Shown here: in pieces, positions 1 to 6,909 of the stretch
How positions within the stretch are numbered: the stretch's first letter is position 1
Layout of the letters: every line of letters starts with the position of its first letter
Assembly: GCA_009927195.1 (NCBI GenBank)
Contig: RFNL01000219.1
Coordinates: forward strand, 1-7,043
DNA: 7,043 bases
Source of the DNA: Betaproteobacteria bacterium
Lineage (GTDB): Bacteria; Pseudomonadota; Gammaproteobacteria; Burkholderiales; Burkholderiaceae_C
Reading direction: 5' to 3'
Translations under genes and position numbers: made by a program
The notes under the pieces: generated by a model
Databases searched by the model: none
What the model saw: the letters and a program-made list of their open reading frames with translations, nothing else
Told to the model about the DNA's origin: nothing

Positions 1-270
1 GATGTGATCAAAACCTATGTGCGGCTGGGCATGGGGGTGGGCATCGTGGCCGAAATGGCCATGGACGAAAAAAACGAAGAGGATTTGGTCTGCCGCCCAT
101 TGGGCCATTTGCTCGGTCACAATGTGGCCCGCGTGGCTTTCAAGCGCGGCACATACTTGCGCAATTTTGTGTATGAGTTCGCCCAAATGCTCAGCCCCCA
201 ATTGACCCAGGCCGCCGTGCAAGAAGCCATGCAGTCCCCATGGATGCCCCAACCCAGCAAACCGAATTGA
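1..270 (+). CDS. cysB: CysB, LysR-type sulfur regulator (C-terminal 89 residues; 5' end cut by window)
   Basis: This is the end of a CysB-family transcription factor. In the family, an N-terminal winged helix-turn-helix binds cys promoters and a C-terminal periplasmic-binding-protein-like domain senses N-acetylserine/O-acetylserine and sulfide or thiosulfate to control sulfate uptake and cysteine synthesis in the cytoplasm. Only the distal effector domain is here. The frame is open from base 1 and begins with DVIKTYVRLGMGVGIVA, nearly identical to the E. coli CysB segment that closes the effector fold. It continues with a second conserved stretch (AFKRGTYLRNFVYEF, matching E. coli FRRSTFLRSYMYDF) and a Pro-rich tail. 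The ATG at base 4 is internal, not the start. The DNA-binding half lies left of the window. The stop at 268-270 is followed 18 bases later by the aminotransferase on the same strand, so co-transcription is plausible. A Cbl-type paralogue is the main alternative identity. Confidence 0.9.
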   Translation, partial: DVIKTYVRLGMGVGIVAEMAMDEKNEEDLVCRPLGHLLGHNVARVAFKRGTYLRNFVYEFAQMLSPQLTQAAVQEAMQSPWMPQPSKPN

Positions 271-288
271 AAGCCTTAGACGCTGACC

Positions 289-1449
289 ATGACACCCACG
301 ATCGACACCAAACTGCCCAACGTGGGCACCACCATTTTTACCGTGATGTCGGCCCTGGCCAGCGAACACCAAGCGGTCAATCTGGGCCAAGGATTTCCAG
401 ACTTTGGCTGTGATCCGGCCCTGATCGATGCGGTCAGTGATGCCATGCGCGAAGGCCTGAACCAATACCCCTCCATGTTGGGTGTGTTGGAGCTGCGCCA
501 AGCCATCGCCCAAAAAATCCAAACCCTTTATCAAAAGGCCTGCGACCCGGTGAGCGAAATCACCGTCACCGCGGGTGCGACCCAGGCGATCATCAATGCC
601 ATCTTGGCCGTGGTGCGACCGGGCGACGAGGTCATCGTGCTCGAGCCCTGCTACGACAGTTACATCCCCAACATCGAGTTGGCCGGTGGCACCGTGGTGC
701 GTGTCCCCCTCACACCGGGCAATTTCCGACCCGACTTTGACCGCATCAGCGCGGCTATCACGGCGCGCACCCGAGCCCTCTTGATCAATTCGCCGCACAA
801 CCCCAGTGCCACGGTGTGGAGCGATGCAGACATGCTGCGATTGCAAGACATATTGACCCCCACCCAGGTGCTGTTGATCAGCGATGAGGTCTACGAGCAC
901 ATGGTGTATGCCCCCTTGGTGCACCGCAGTGCCGCCTCTTACCCGGGTTTGGCCGAACGTGCCTTCATCATCTCCAGCTTTGGCAAAACCTACCACGTCA
1001 CAGGCTGGAAAGTGGCCTATTGCGCCGCACCACCCAGCCTGACTGCCGAATTTCGCAAAGTCCACCAGTTCAATGTGTTCACCGTCAACACACCGGTGCA
1101 ATACGGTTTGGCCCGCTTCATGGCACACACCGATGCATACATGGGCTTGCCCGCTTTTTATGCCCGCAAACGCGACTTTTTTCGCGCGGGTTTGGAGCGC
1201 ACCTCATTCAAGTTGCTGCCCAGCGAGGGCAGTTATTTCCAATGTGTGCGGATTGACGGACTCCAAGTGGCGGAAAAAAACCTCAGTGAAAGCGACTTCT
1301 GCCAATGGCTCACGACTGAAATTGGGGTGGCCGCCATTCCCTTGTCGGCCTTTTATGCCGATGGCTTTGACCAACGGGTGATTCGTTTTTGCTTTGCCAA
1401 AAAAGACGAGACCTTGAAACTGGCCCTGGAGCGCTTGTCCCGCCTGTGA
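289..1449 (+). CDS. ybdL: Methionine aminotransferase, PLP-dependent class I/II (YbdL type)
   Basis: A complete 386-residue fold-type I aminotransferase, the same length as E. coli YbdL as I recall it. Members transfer the amino group between methionine (also aromatic residues, His or kynurenine in relatives) and a 2-oxo acid, using pyridoxal phosphate in the cytoplasm. Visible landmarks are NLGQGFPDF (31-39), the phosphate-binding Gly-Ala-Thr at 96-98, a ring-stacking Tyr122, the SPHNP loop with Asn171, the SDEVYEH segment with Asp199 and Tyr202, the Schiff-base Lys233 inside SSFGKTYHVTGWK, and Arg366 in VIRFCFA that should hold the substrate carboxylate. The start is well fixed: an in-frame TAG lies at 277-279 and no ATG, GTG or TTG lies between it and ATG 289. 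No good Shine-Dalgarno is seen. It follows cysB by 18 bases and converges on hrpA with a 12-base gap. Substrate preference cannot be read from sequence alone; a kynurenine or glutamine transaminase K-like activity is possible. Confidence 0.88.
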   Translation: MTPTIDTKLPNVGTTIFTVMSALASEHQAVNLGQGFPDFGCDPALIDAVSDAMREGLNQYPSMLGVLELRQAIAQKIQTLYQKACDPVSEITVTAGATQAIINAILAVVRPGDEVIVLEPCYDSYIPNIELAGGTVVRVPLTPGNFRPDFDRISAAITARTRALLINSPHNPSATVWSDADMLRLQDILTPTQVLLISDEVYEHMVYAPLVHRSAASYPGLAERAFIISSFGKTYHVTGWKVAYCAAPPSLTAEFRKVHQFNVFTVNTPVQYGLARFMAHTDAYMGLPAFYARKRDFFRAGLERTSFKLLPSEGSYFQCVRIDGLQVAEKNLSESDFCQWLTTEIGVAAIPLSAFYADGFDQRVIRFCFAKKDETLKLALERLSRL

Positions 1450-1461
1450 ACCAAGGCAGGC

Positions 1462-4400
1462 TCAGTGGTGGAGTTGTGACCAGGCCTTGTCCAGGCGTTT
1501 GAGGCTCACTGGTTGCGGGGTGCGCAACTCTTGGGCAAAAAAACTCACCCGCAGTTCTTCGATCATCCAGCGAAACTCCAGCATGCGCTCATCAGCGACG
1601 CCTTTGCGCTCGGCCACCAAGCGCCAATAGCGCTGCTCCAGGGGCCGCAACTCGGCCAAGCGCTGGGTGTCCCGGGCCGGATCGGCGCGCCATTTGTCCA
1701 ATCGCAACACCACTGCTTTGAGGTAGCGTGCAAAGTGTTGCAACTGCGGCCATGGGGTGGTGATGACAAAGTGTTTGGGCATCAAACGCACCAGTTGCTG
1801 GGCACAGTCGGCCGTGGCTTCGGTGGCGTTTTTGCTGTCTTTGATTTTGCGCAAGGCCAAGGCGTATTCGGACAGCACCACGCCCACCAGGCGCGCCACC
1901 TCTTGGGCTATCAGGGTCAGGCGGCCTCGCCCGTCGGCCAATCGGCTAAGAAAAGCGGCTTCGTCACTGGGCAAAGGATCGGTCAAGAAAGCCCGCTCCA
2001 GCGCCACATCCACAATTTGCTGTTTGAGCTCTTCCACACTGCCCAACGGCATGTAGGCCACCGCCATCTTTTGCAGATCGGGGATATTTTTCTCCAGGTA
2101 CTTGAGCGCATCTTTGATTTGCAATGCGAACAAGCGCCGCAGTCCGGCACGGTGTTTCTGGTCGGCCATCTCCGGCTCGTCAAACACCTCAATGCGCACC
2201 CCATCCCCGGCATCAACCAAGGCTGGGAAACCCACCAATAGCTGATTGGATTTGCGTATTTCCATCAACTCGGGCAACACGCCAAACTGCCAACTGGTGA
2301 ATGTTTGGTCGGTCAACGGCGGCTGACCCTGGGCCTGCGCTGGGTTTGCTGCATGGGTTGTTTTCGGCTGGGCTGGCAAATGCGTTGGGGCAGTGTCCAG
2401 CAGGGCCGCAGCCTGGTTCACACTCCCCGGCGGGGAGCCCAGGTTTTTCAGTTGGGCCAAGGCCTGGAAAGCCCCACGCGCCTGGCTGCCCCATTCGGCC
2501 TTGAGCGCACCCAGGTTGCGGCCCATGCCCAACTGGCGACCATGCTCGTCCACCACCCGCAGGTTCATGAACAAATGCGGGCTGAGCATGTCGAGTTTGA
2601 AGTCGGCCCGCTTGACATCCAAACTGGTTTGGGCGCGCACCCGGGCCAGCAGGGCATCGGTGAGTGATCCCGCGCCAAACACCTCGGCCTGACCCAAACT
2701 TTGCGCCAATTTCTCAGCTGCCTCGGGCAAAGGCACAAACCGGGATCGTGGTTTTTGCGGCAAACTCTTCAGCAAAGCCTGGATCTTGTCTTTCAGCATG
2801 CCCGGCACCAACCACTCGGTGCGCTCCTGGCTGACCTGGTTGAGCACAAACAGGGGCACGCTGACGGTAATACCATCGCGCACATCGCCCGGCGCATGCA
2901 GGTATTCAACCCGGCAGTCCACGCCGCCCAGTCGCAACGCATTGGGAAACGCCTGGGCCGTGACACTTTGCGCCCCATGGCGCATCAAATCGGCCCGGTC
3001 CATGCACAACAAATCGGGTTGGCCCTGGCGGGCTTTGTCGTACCACTGCTGCAAACTGCGTCGACTGTTGACCTCGGGGGGGAGTTGGGCCTCGTAAAAG
3101 GCCTCCATGATGGCATCGTCAACCAGCACATCCTGTCGGCGTGACTTGTGTTCCAAGGCCTGGACCTGGGTCAATAAGCGTTGATTGACCCGCATAAAAG
3201 GCCAATCGCCATCGAGTTGCCCATCGACCAGGGCCTGACGGATGAAGATTTGTCGCGCCCCCGTCTCGTCCACCCGTGCATAGGGTTTGCGCCGCCCGCT
3301 GTAAACCACCAGGCCGTACAAGGTGGCTCGCTCCATCGCCAGCACCTCGCCGCTGCGTTTGTCCCAATGGGGGTCGAGCATTTGGCGGCGCAGCAAATGA
3401 CCCGATAACTGCTCCAGCCATTTGGGATCGATGTGCGCCAAACCTCGGCCAAATAGACGCGAGGTTTCGACCAACTCCGCGCACACCACCCATCGGCCGG
3501 GCTTTTTTTTCAACCGGTGGCCCGGATGGGGATGGAAACGAATGCCGCGCGCGCCCAGGTAGGCCTCATCGTCGTCGGATTTGAAGCCGATGTTGCCCAA
3601 TAAACCAGAAAGCAATGACAAGTGCAATTGCTCATGGCTGGCCGGCACGGTGTTGCGCAACCAGCGTTGCTCGTCGACAACCGATACCAATTGCGCATGC
3701 ACATCGCGCCACTCGCGCCAGCGCCGCACATGGATGAAGCTTTGCTTGAGCAGGTTCTCCAGCTTGCGTTGGCTCAGTTTGTCTTCACCCACCCGGTGCG
3801 ATTCGATCCAGTTCCACAAGCGCAGATAACTGACAAATTCGCTTTGGTCGTCGTCAAAACGGGCATGGGCTTGGTCGGCCGCCGCACGCGACTCGGGCGG
3901 GCGATCGCGCACATCTTGGATGCCCATGGCCGCTGCAATGATGAGCACCTCGCTCAAGGACTGGCGTTGGCGTGCCTCCAACACCATGCGGCCCACGCGT
4001 GGATCCAGGGGCAAGCGCGCCAGTGATCGGCCCAACTCGGTGAGCTGGTTTTGTTCATCCACGGCGGCCAACTCCGACAGCAATTGGTAGCCATCGGCAA
4101 TGGCTTTGGGTCTAGGGGCCTCCAGAAACGGAAAGTCGTTCACCTCGCCCAGGTGCAGCGACTTCATGCGCAAAATCACACCCGCCAAAGAGCTGCGCAA
4201 AATCTCCGGCTCGGTGAATGCAGGCCGGGCGGCAAAGTCTTTTTCGTCATAAAGGCGGATGCACACGCCCTCGGCCACCCGACCACAGCGGCCGCTGCGC
4301 TGGTTGGCCGCAGCTTGGCTGATGGGCTCGACCAACAACTGCTCGACCTTGCTGCGAAAGCTGTAGCGCTTGATGCGGGCGGTCCCCGCATCGATCACAC

Positions 4401-5340
4401 TGCGGATGCCTGGTACGGTCAAGGATGTTTCGGCCACATTGGTGGCCAACACAATGCGTCGTTCGTGATGGGGGGCAAATACACGCTCTTGATCGGCCTG
4501 CGACAAACGCGAATACAGTGGCAAGACCTCGGTACCGCGCCATGCCGGTTGGCGGGTGACATGACTGCGCAAGTGATCGGCGGCATCGCGGATTTCACGC
4601 TCGCCGGGCAAAAACACCAACACATCCCCTTGGCCAAGCGGGTCTCGCCACAACTCGTCAAGCGCATCGGATATGGCCTCGTTCAATCCGTATTCTCGGC
4701 TTTCTTCAAACGGGCGATAGCGCAATTCCACCGGGTAGGTGCGCCCTGAAACCAGGATCACCGGTGCTGGCCCTTGGGCAGTAGCAAAGTGCTGGGCAAA
4801 ACGATCGGCATCAATGGTGGCCGAGGTCACCACGATTTTCAAATCCGGCCGACGCGGCAAAATTTGGCGCAAATAACCCAGCAAAAAATCAATGTTCAGG
4901 CTGCGCTCATGGGCCTCATCAATGATCAAGGTTTCATACGCCTGCAGCAAGGGGTCGGTTTGGGTCTCGGCCAGCAAAATGCCGTCGGTCATGAGCTTGA
5001 CCGATGCACCAGGGCTGATGCGGTCTTGAAAGCGAATTTTGTAGCCCACCACCTCCCCCAAGGGGGTTTGCAATTCATCGGCGATGCGCTTGGCCACCGT
5101 GGTGGCGGCAATGCGCCGTGGCTGGGTGTGGCCAATCAGACGCGGCTTTTGACCCGGTGGTGTGCGACCTGCGCCTCGGTCCAGCGCCAAAGCCATTTTC
5201 GGCAACTGGGTGGTTTTGCCCGATCCCGTCTCCCCGCAAACAATCACCACAGGGTGTTGGACCATCGCGGCCATGATGTCTTCGCGGCGCGATGACACTG
5301 GCAGTTCTGTGGGGAATTCAATCTTCAAAGCGCGCGACAA
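1462..5340 (-). CDS. hrpA: HrpA, DEAH-box ATP-dependent RNA helicase
   Basis: A 1,292-residue cytoplasmic 3'-5' RNA helicase. E. coli HrpA (about 1,300 residues) was linked first to fimbrial mRNA processing and later to splitting stalled or collided ribosomes. Motifs in order: Walker A GETGSGKTT (36-44), TQPRR (72-76), TDG (118-120), DEAH (141-144), SAT (173-175), ATNVAETSLTV (299-309) and QRSGRCGR (347-354). A winged-helix/HA2 region follows (about 375-520), then an OB-like segment (about 575-650) and a long DUF3418-type C-terminus (about 690-1290). The C-terminus is interrupted by a Pro/Ala/Gln-rich linker near 968-1010. The start is TTG at 5340-5338: an in-frame TAA lies at 5391-5389 and no ATG, GTG or TTG lies between. 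A second TTG four codons in is possible. Later starts would remove IEFPTELPVS, which aligns with ITYPDNLPVS of E. coli. The protein lacks the roughly 85-residue N-terminal extension of E. coli HrpA. No Shine-Dalgarno is visible. Confidence 0.95.
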   Translation of the reverse strand: MSRALKIEFPTELPVSSRREDIMAAMVQHPVVIVCGETGSGKTTQLPKMALALDRGAGRTPPGQKPRLIGHTQPRRIAATTVAKRIADELQTPLGEVVGYKIRFQDRISPGASVKLMTDGILLAETQTDPLLQAYETLIIDEAHERSLNIDFLLGYLRQILPRRPDLKIVVTSATIDADRFAQHFATAQGPAPVILVSGRTYPVELRYRPFEESREYGLNEAISDALDELWRDPLGQGDVLVFLPGEREIRDAADHLRSHVTRQPAWRGTEVLPLYSRLSQADQERVFAPHHERRIVLATNVAETSLTVPGIRSVIDAGTARIKRYSFRSKVEQLLVEPISQAAANQRSGRCGRVAEGVCIRLYDEKDFAARPAFTEPEILRSSLAGVILRMKSLHLGEVNDFPFLEAPRPKAIADGYQLLSELAAVDEQNQLTELGRSLARLPLDPRVGRMVLEARQRQSLSEVLIIAAAMGIQDVRDRPPESRAAADQAHARFDDDQSEFVSYLRLWNWIESHRVGEDKLSQRKLENLLKQSFIHVRRWREWRDVHAQLVSVVDEQRWLRNTVPASHEQLHLSLLSGLLGNIGFKSDDDEAYLGARGIRFHPHPGHRLKKKPGRWVVCAELVETSRLFGRGLAHIDPKWLEQLSGHLLRRQMLDPHWDKRSGEVLAMERATLYGLVVYSGRRKPYARVDETGARQIFIRQALVDGQLDGDWPFMRVNQRLLTQVQALEHKSRRQDVLVDDAIMEAFYEAQLPPEVNSRRSLQQWYDKARQGQPDLLCMDRADLMRHGAQSVTAQAFPNALRLGGVDCRVEYLHAPGDVRDGITVSVPLFVLNQVSQERTEWLVPGMLKDKIQALLKSLPQKPRSRFVPLPEAAEKLAQSLGQAEVFGAGSLTDALLARVRAQTSLDVKRADFKLDMLSPHLFMNLRVVDEHGRQLGMGRNLGALKAEWGSQARGAFQALAQLKNLGSPPGSVNQAAALLDTAPTHLPAQPKTTHAANPAQAQGQPPLTDQTFTSWQFGVLPELMEIRKSNQLLVGFPALVDAGDGVRIEVFDEPEMADQKHRAGLRRLFALQIKDALKYLEKNIPDLQKMAVAYMPLGSVEELKQQIVDVALERAFLTDPLPSDEAAFLSRLADGRGRLTLIAQEVARLVGVVLSEYALALRKIKDSKNATEATADCAQQLVRLMPKHFVITTPWPQLQHFARYLKAVVLRLDKWRADPARDTQRLAELRPLEQRYWRLVAERKGVADERMLEFRWMIEELRVSFFAQELRTPQPVSLKRLDKAWSQLHH

Positions 5341-5364
5341 AGCGGAGGGATGTTCTGGGTGACA

Positions 5365-5383
5365 ATCTGTGATTATCCGCTGA
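5365..5383. promoter_or_regulatory. Possible bidirectional promoter between hrpA and argA
   Basis: The 62-base gap between the divergent hrpA and argA starts must carry the signals for both unless transcription begins inside a gene. On the + strand, TGTGATTAT (5368-5376) is an extended -10-like element (TGn plus GATTAT, 4/6 to TATAAT). On the - strand, GATAAT (5377-5372) matches 5/6. The two hexamers overlap almost completely. Placing starts about 7 bases beyond each gives roughly 5383 (+) and 5365 (-), with leaders of about 20 and 24 bases. Neither has a convincing -35 at normal spacing. A small AATC-TGT-GATT dyad (5364-5374) overlaps them. This is read by eye and the transcription starts are inferred. 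Confidence 0.4.
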
Positions 5384-5402
5384 GCCTCTTACTCTAGCCC
5401 CC

Positions 5403-6752
5403 ATGTCCACCGTTTTCAACTTCACCTTTGTGCCCTGGTTTCGTTCGGTGGCCCCATACATCCACATGCACCGGGGCAAGACCTTTGTGGTGGGCATTGC
5501 TGGCGAAGCCATTGCAGCGGGCAAGTTGCCCCATTTGGTGCAAGACCTGGCCCTGATCCAGAGCATGGGGGTCAAGATCGTGTTGGTGCATGGTTTTCGC
5601 CCTCAGGTCAACGAACAACTATTGGCCAAGGGCCATGCCCCGCAGTATGTCAACGGACTGCGCATCACCGACAGCGTGGCCTTGGACTGTGCCCAAGAAG
5701 CGGCCGGCCAACTGCGCTATGAGATTGAAGCCGCCTTCAGCCAAGGTCTGCCCAACACACCCATGGCTGGAGCCACGGTGCGGGTGATGTCGGGTAACTT
5801 CATCACCGCGCGTCCAGTGGGGGTGGTCGATGGGGTGGATTTTCAGCACTCTGGCGTGGTGCGCAAAGTCGACGTGCAAGGCATCACCCAGACCCTGCAT
5901 GCTGGCGCAGTGGTCTTGCTCTCGCCCTTTGGTTTTTCCCCCACCGGTGAAGCTTTCAACCTCACCATGGAAGAGGTGGCCACTTCGGTGGCCTGTGCCT
6001 TGCAAGCCGACAAACTGATTTTTGTCACCGAAACCCCTGGGATTCGGGTGCGCCCCCTTGACCCGGCGAGCGAGGACAACCCAATCGATACCGAGTTGCC
6101 CTTGGCTGCGGCCGAGGCCTTGCTGGCCCAAATACCAGCCGCTCAGATGCCTACCGACATCCCTTTTTACCTGCAACACTGCGTCAGCGCTTGCAAAAGG
6201 GGTGTCGAGCGCAGCCACATTCTGCCCTTTGCGGTGGATGGGGCCCTGCTGCTGGAGGTGTATGTGCACGACGGCATTGGCACCATGGTGGTGGACGAGA
6301 AACTCGAGAGCCTGCGCGAAGCCACCCATGAGGACGTGGGCGGCATCTTGCAGTTGATCGAACCCTTTGAGCGCGACGGCACCCTGGTCAAGCGTGCCCG
6401 AACCGAGATCGAACGTGATATCGGCCAATACACTGTCATCGAACACGATGGGGTGATATTTGCTTGCGCCGCCCTGTACCCCTATCCAGAAGCCCATTGC
6501 GCCGAATTGGCCGCTCTCACCGTCTCGCCAAGCTCACAAGGTCAAGGAGACGGTGAGAAAGTGCTCAAGCGCATCGAACAACGCTGCCGCGCCCAAGGCC
6601 TTGAACATATTTTTGTGCTGACGACCCGCACCATGCACTGGTTCTTAAAGCGCGGCTTTGAGCAAGCCGACATCGACGCGTTGCCCGAAGCGCGCAAACG
6701 CAAATACAACTGGGACCGCAAAAGCGTGGTGCTGATCAAAAAATTATCCTGA
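5403..6752 (+). CDS. argA: ArgA, amino-acid N-acetyltransferase (N-acetylglutamate synthase)
   Basis: A complete 449-residue classical N-acetylglutamate synthase. It transfers acetyl from acetyl-CoA to glutamate, the first step of arginine biosynthesis, in the cytoplasm. An N-terminal amino-acid-kinase-like domain (about 18-290), which in the family binds arginine for feedback inhibition, shows HRGKTFVV (23-30), VHGFRPQ (62-68), VMSGNFITARP (128-138) and GEAFNLTMEEVA (182-193). A C-terminal GNAT domain (about 300-449) shows CAALYPYPE (355-363), an acetyl-CoA-binding Q-x-x-G-x-G (Gln379, Gly382, Gly384), FVLTTRTMHWFLKRGF (404-419) and the terminal KRKYNWDRKS. All align well with E. coli ArgA. 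The E. coli LGGEAI motif reads IAGEAI here (Ala33 for Gly). The start is constrained: an in-frame TGA at 5370-5372 precedes ATG 5403 with no other start codon between. No Shine-Dalgarno is seen, and the ATG follows a C-rich run. It is divergent from hrpA and followed by yggX on the same strand. Confidence 0.95.
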   Translation: MSTVFNFTFVPWFRSVAPYIHMHRGKTFVVGIAGEAIAAGKLPHLVQDLALIQSMGVKIVLVHGFRPQVNEQLLAKGHAPQYVNGLRITDSVALDCAQEAAGQLRYEIEAAFSQGLPNTPMAGATVRVMSGNFITARPVGVVDGVDFQHSGVVRKVDVQGITQTLHAGAVVLLSPFGFSPTGEAFNLTMEEVATSVACALQADKLIFVTETPGIRVRPLDPASEDNPIDTELPLAAAEALLAQIPAAQMPTDIPFYLQHCVSACKRGVERSHILPFAVDGALLLEVYVHDGIGTMVVDEKLESLREATHEDVGGILQLIEPFERDGTLVKRARTEIERDIGQYTVIEHDGVIFACAALYPYPEAHCAELAALTVSPSSQGQGDGEKVLKRIEQRCRAQGLEHIFVLTTRTMHWFLKRGFEQADIDALPEARKRKYNWDRKSVVLIKKLS

Positions 6753-6756
6753 ATGA

Positions 6757-6779
6757 CCGCCGGTGGGTGGGTTGTTTTT
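6757..6779 (+). terminator. Possible weak intrinsic terminator after argA
   Basis: Starting four bases after the argA stop, CCGCC (6757-6761) can pair with GGTGG (6766-6770), with one G-U pair, across a GGTG loop. The sequence GTTGTTTTT follows (6771-6779). A five-pair stem with a short U-rich tail is weak but correctly placed to separate argA from yggX. It was found by eye and no folding energy was calculated. Confidence 0.3.
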
Positions 6780-6857
6780 GCCCCAAAACGCACGCTTTTA
6801 CGCCCGGCAGTCCCAGTTCAATGTGGTTTTTGTCCAGCCAAACCGACTGTCACCGAG

Positions 6858-6869
6858 GCTTTGCAAAGC
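6858..6869. repeat. 12-base perfect palindrome upstream of yggX
   Basis: GCTTTGCAAAGC reads the same on both strands and ends one base before the proposed extended -10 of yggX, where a repressor or activator could sit. One or two perfect 12-base palindromes are expected by chance in a window this size, so only its position makes it notable. I do not recognise it as a known operator. Confidence 0.25.
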
Positions 6870-6870
6870 T

Positions 6871-6879
6871 TGCTAAAGT
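6871..6879 (+). promoter_or_regulatory. Candidate extended -10 promoter of yggX
   Basis: TGCTAAAGT fits an extended -10 pattern (TGn followed by TAAAGT, 4/6 to TATAAT). A start about 7 bases downstream would give a leader near 24 bases before the yggX ATG. No good -35 is found at 16-18 bases; CTGTCA at 6847-6852 is too far away. It lies in the 157-base gap after argA, consistent with yggX having its own promoter, but is inferred by eye only. Confidence 0.35.
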
Positions 6880-6895
6880 TCGCCCCATTCAATCT

Positions 6896-6900
6896 GGAGA
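6896..6900 (+). promoter_or_regulatory. Ribosome binding site of yggX
   Basis: GGAGA lies 9 bases before the ATG at 6910. It is the only convincing Shine-Dalgarno before any gene start in the window. It supports the yggX start over the competing ATG at 6753, which has none. Confidence 0.7.
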
Positions 6901-6909
6901 ATAAAGCCC

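Noticed and set aside
1442..1461. Inverted repeat GCCTG/CAGGC at the convergent aminotransferase-hrpA junction, as a bidirectional terminator
   Set aside because: Only five pairs with a ten-base loop and no T-tract on either strand, so it does not meet the usual look of an intrinsic terminator. Termination here is not evident from sequence.
1513..2241. 242-residue open frame on the + strand, antisense to the 3' part of hrpA
   Set aside because: Same reasoning: a shadow frame with biased composition (His, Gln, Gly) and no family signature or ribosome binding site.
3497..3525. GC-rich sequence followed by T8 on the + strand, as a terminator inside the hrpA locus
   Set aside because: The T-run lies in the loop between CCGGGC and GCCCGG rather than after a stem, and no + strand transcript is expected. 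It is explained by Lys codons on the coding strand.
4051..4749. 232-residue open frame on the + strand, antisense to hrpA
   Set aside because: It lies wholly opposite the helicase motif region of hrpA. Its protein is His/Gln/Gly-rich with no recognisable domain, as expected from the complement of GC-rich coding sequence.
5619..6497. 292-residue open frame on the - strand, antisense to argA
   Set aside because: It is fully contained in argA on the opposite strand, and argA is confirmed by end-to-end family similarity. The antisense product is low-complexity and unrecognised.
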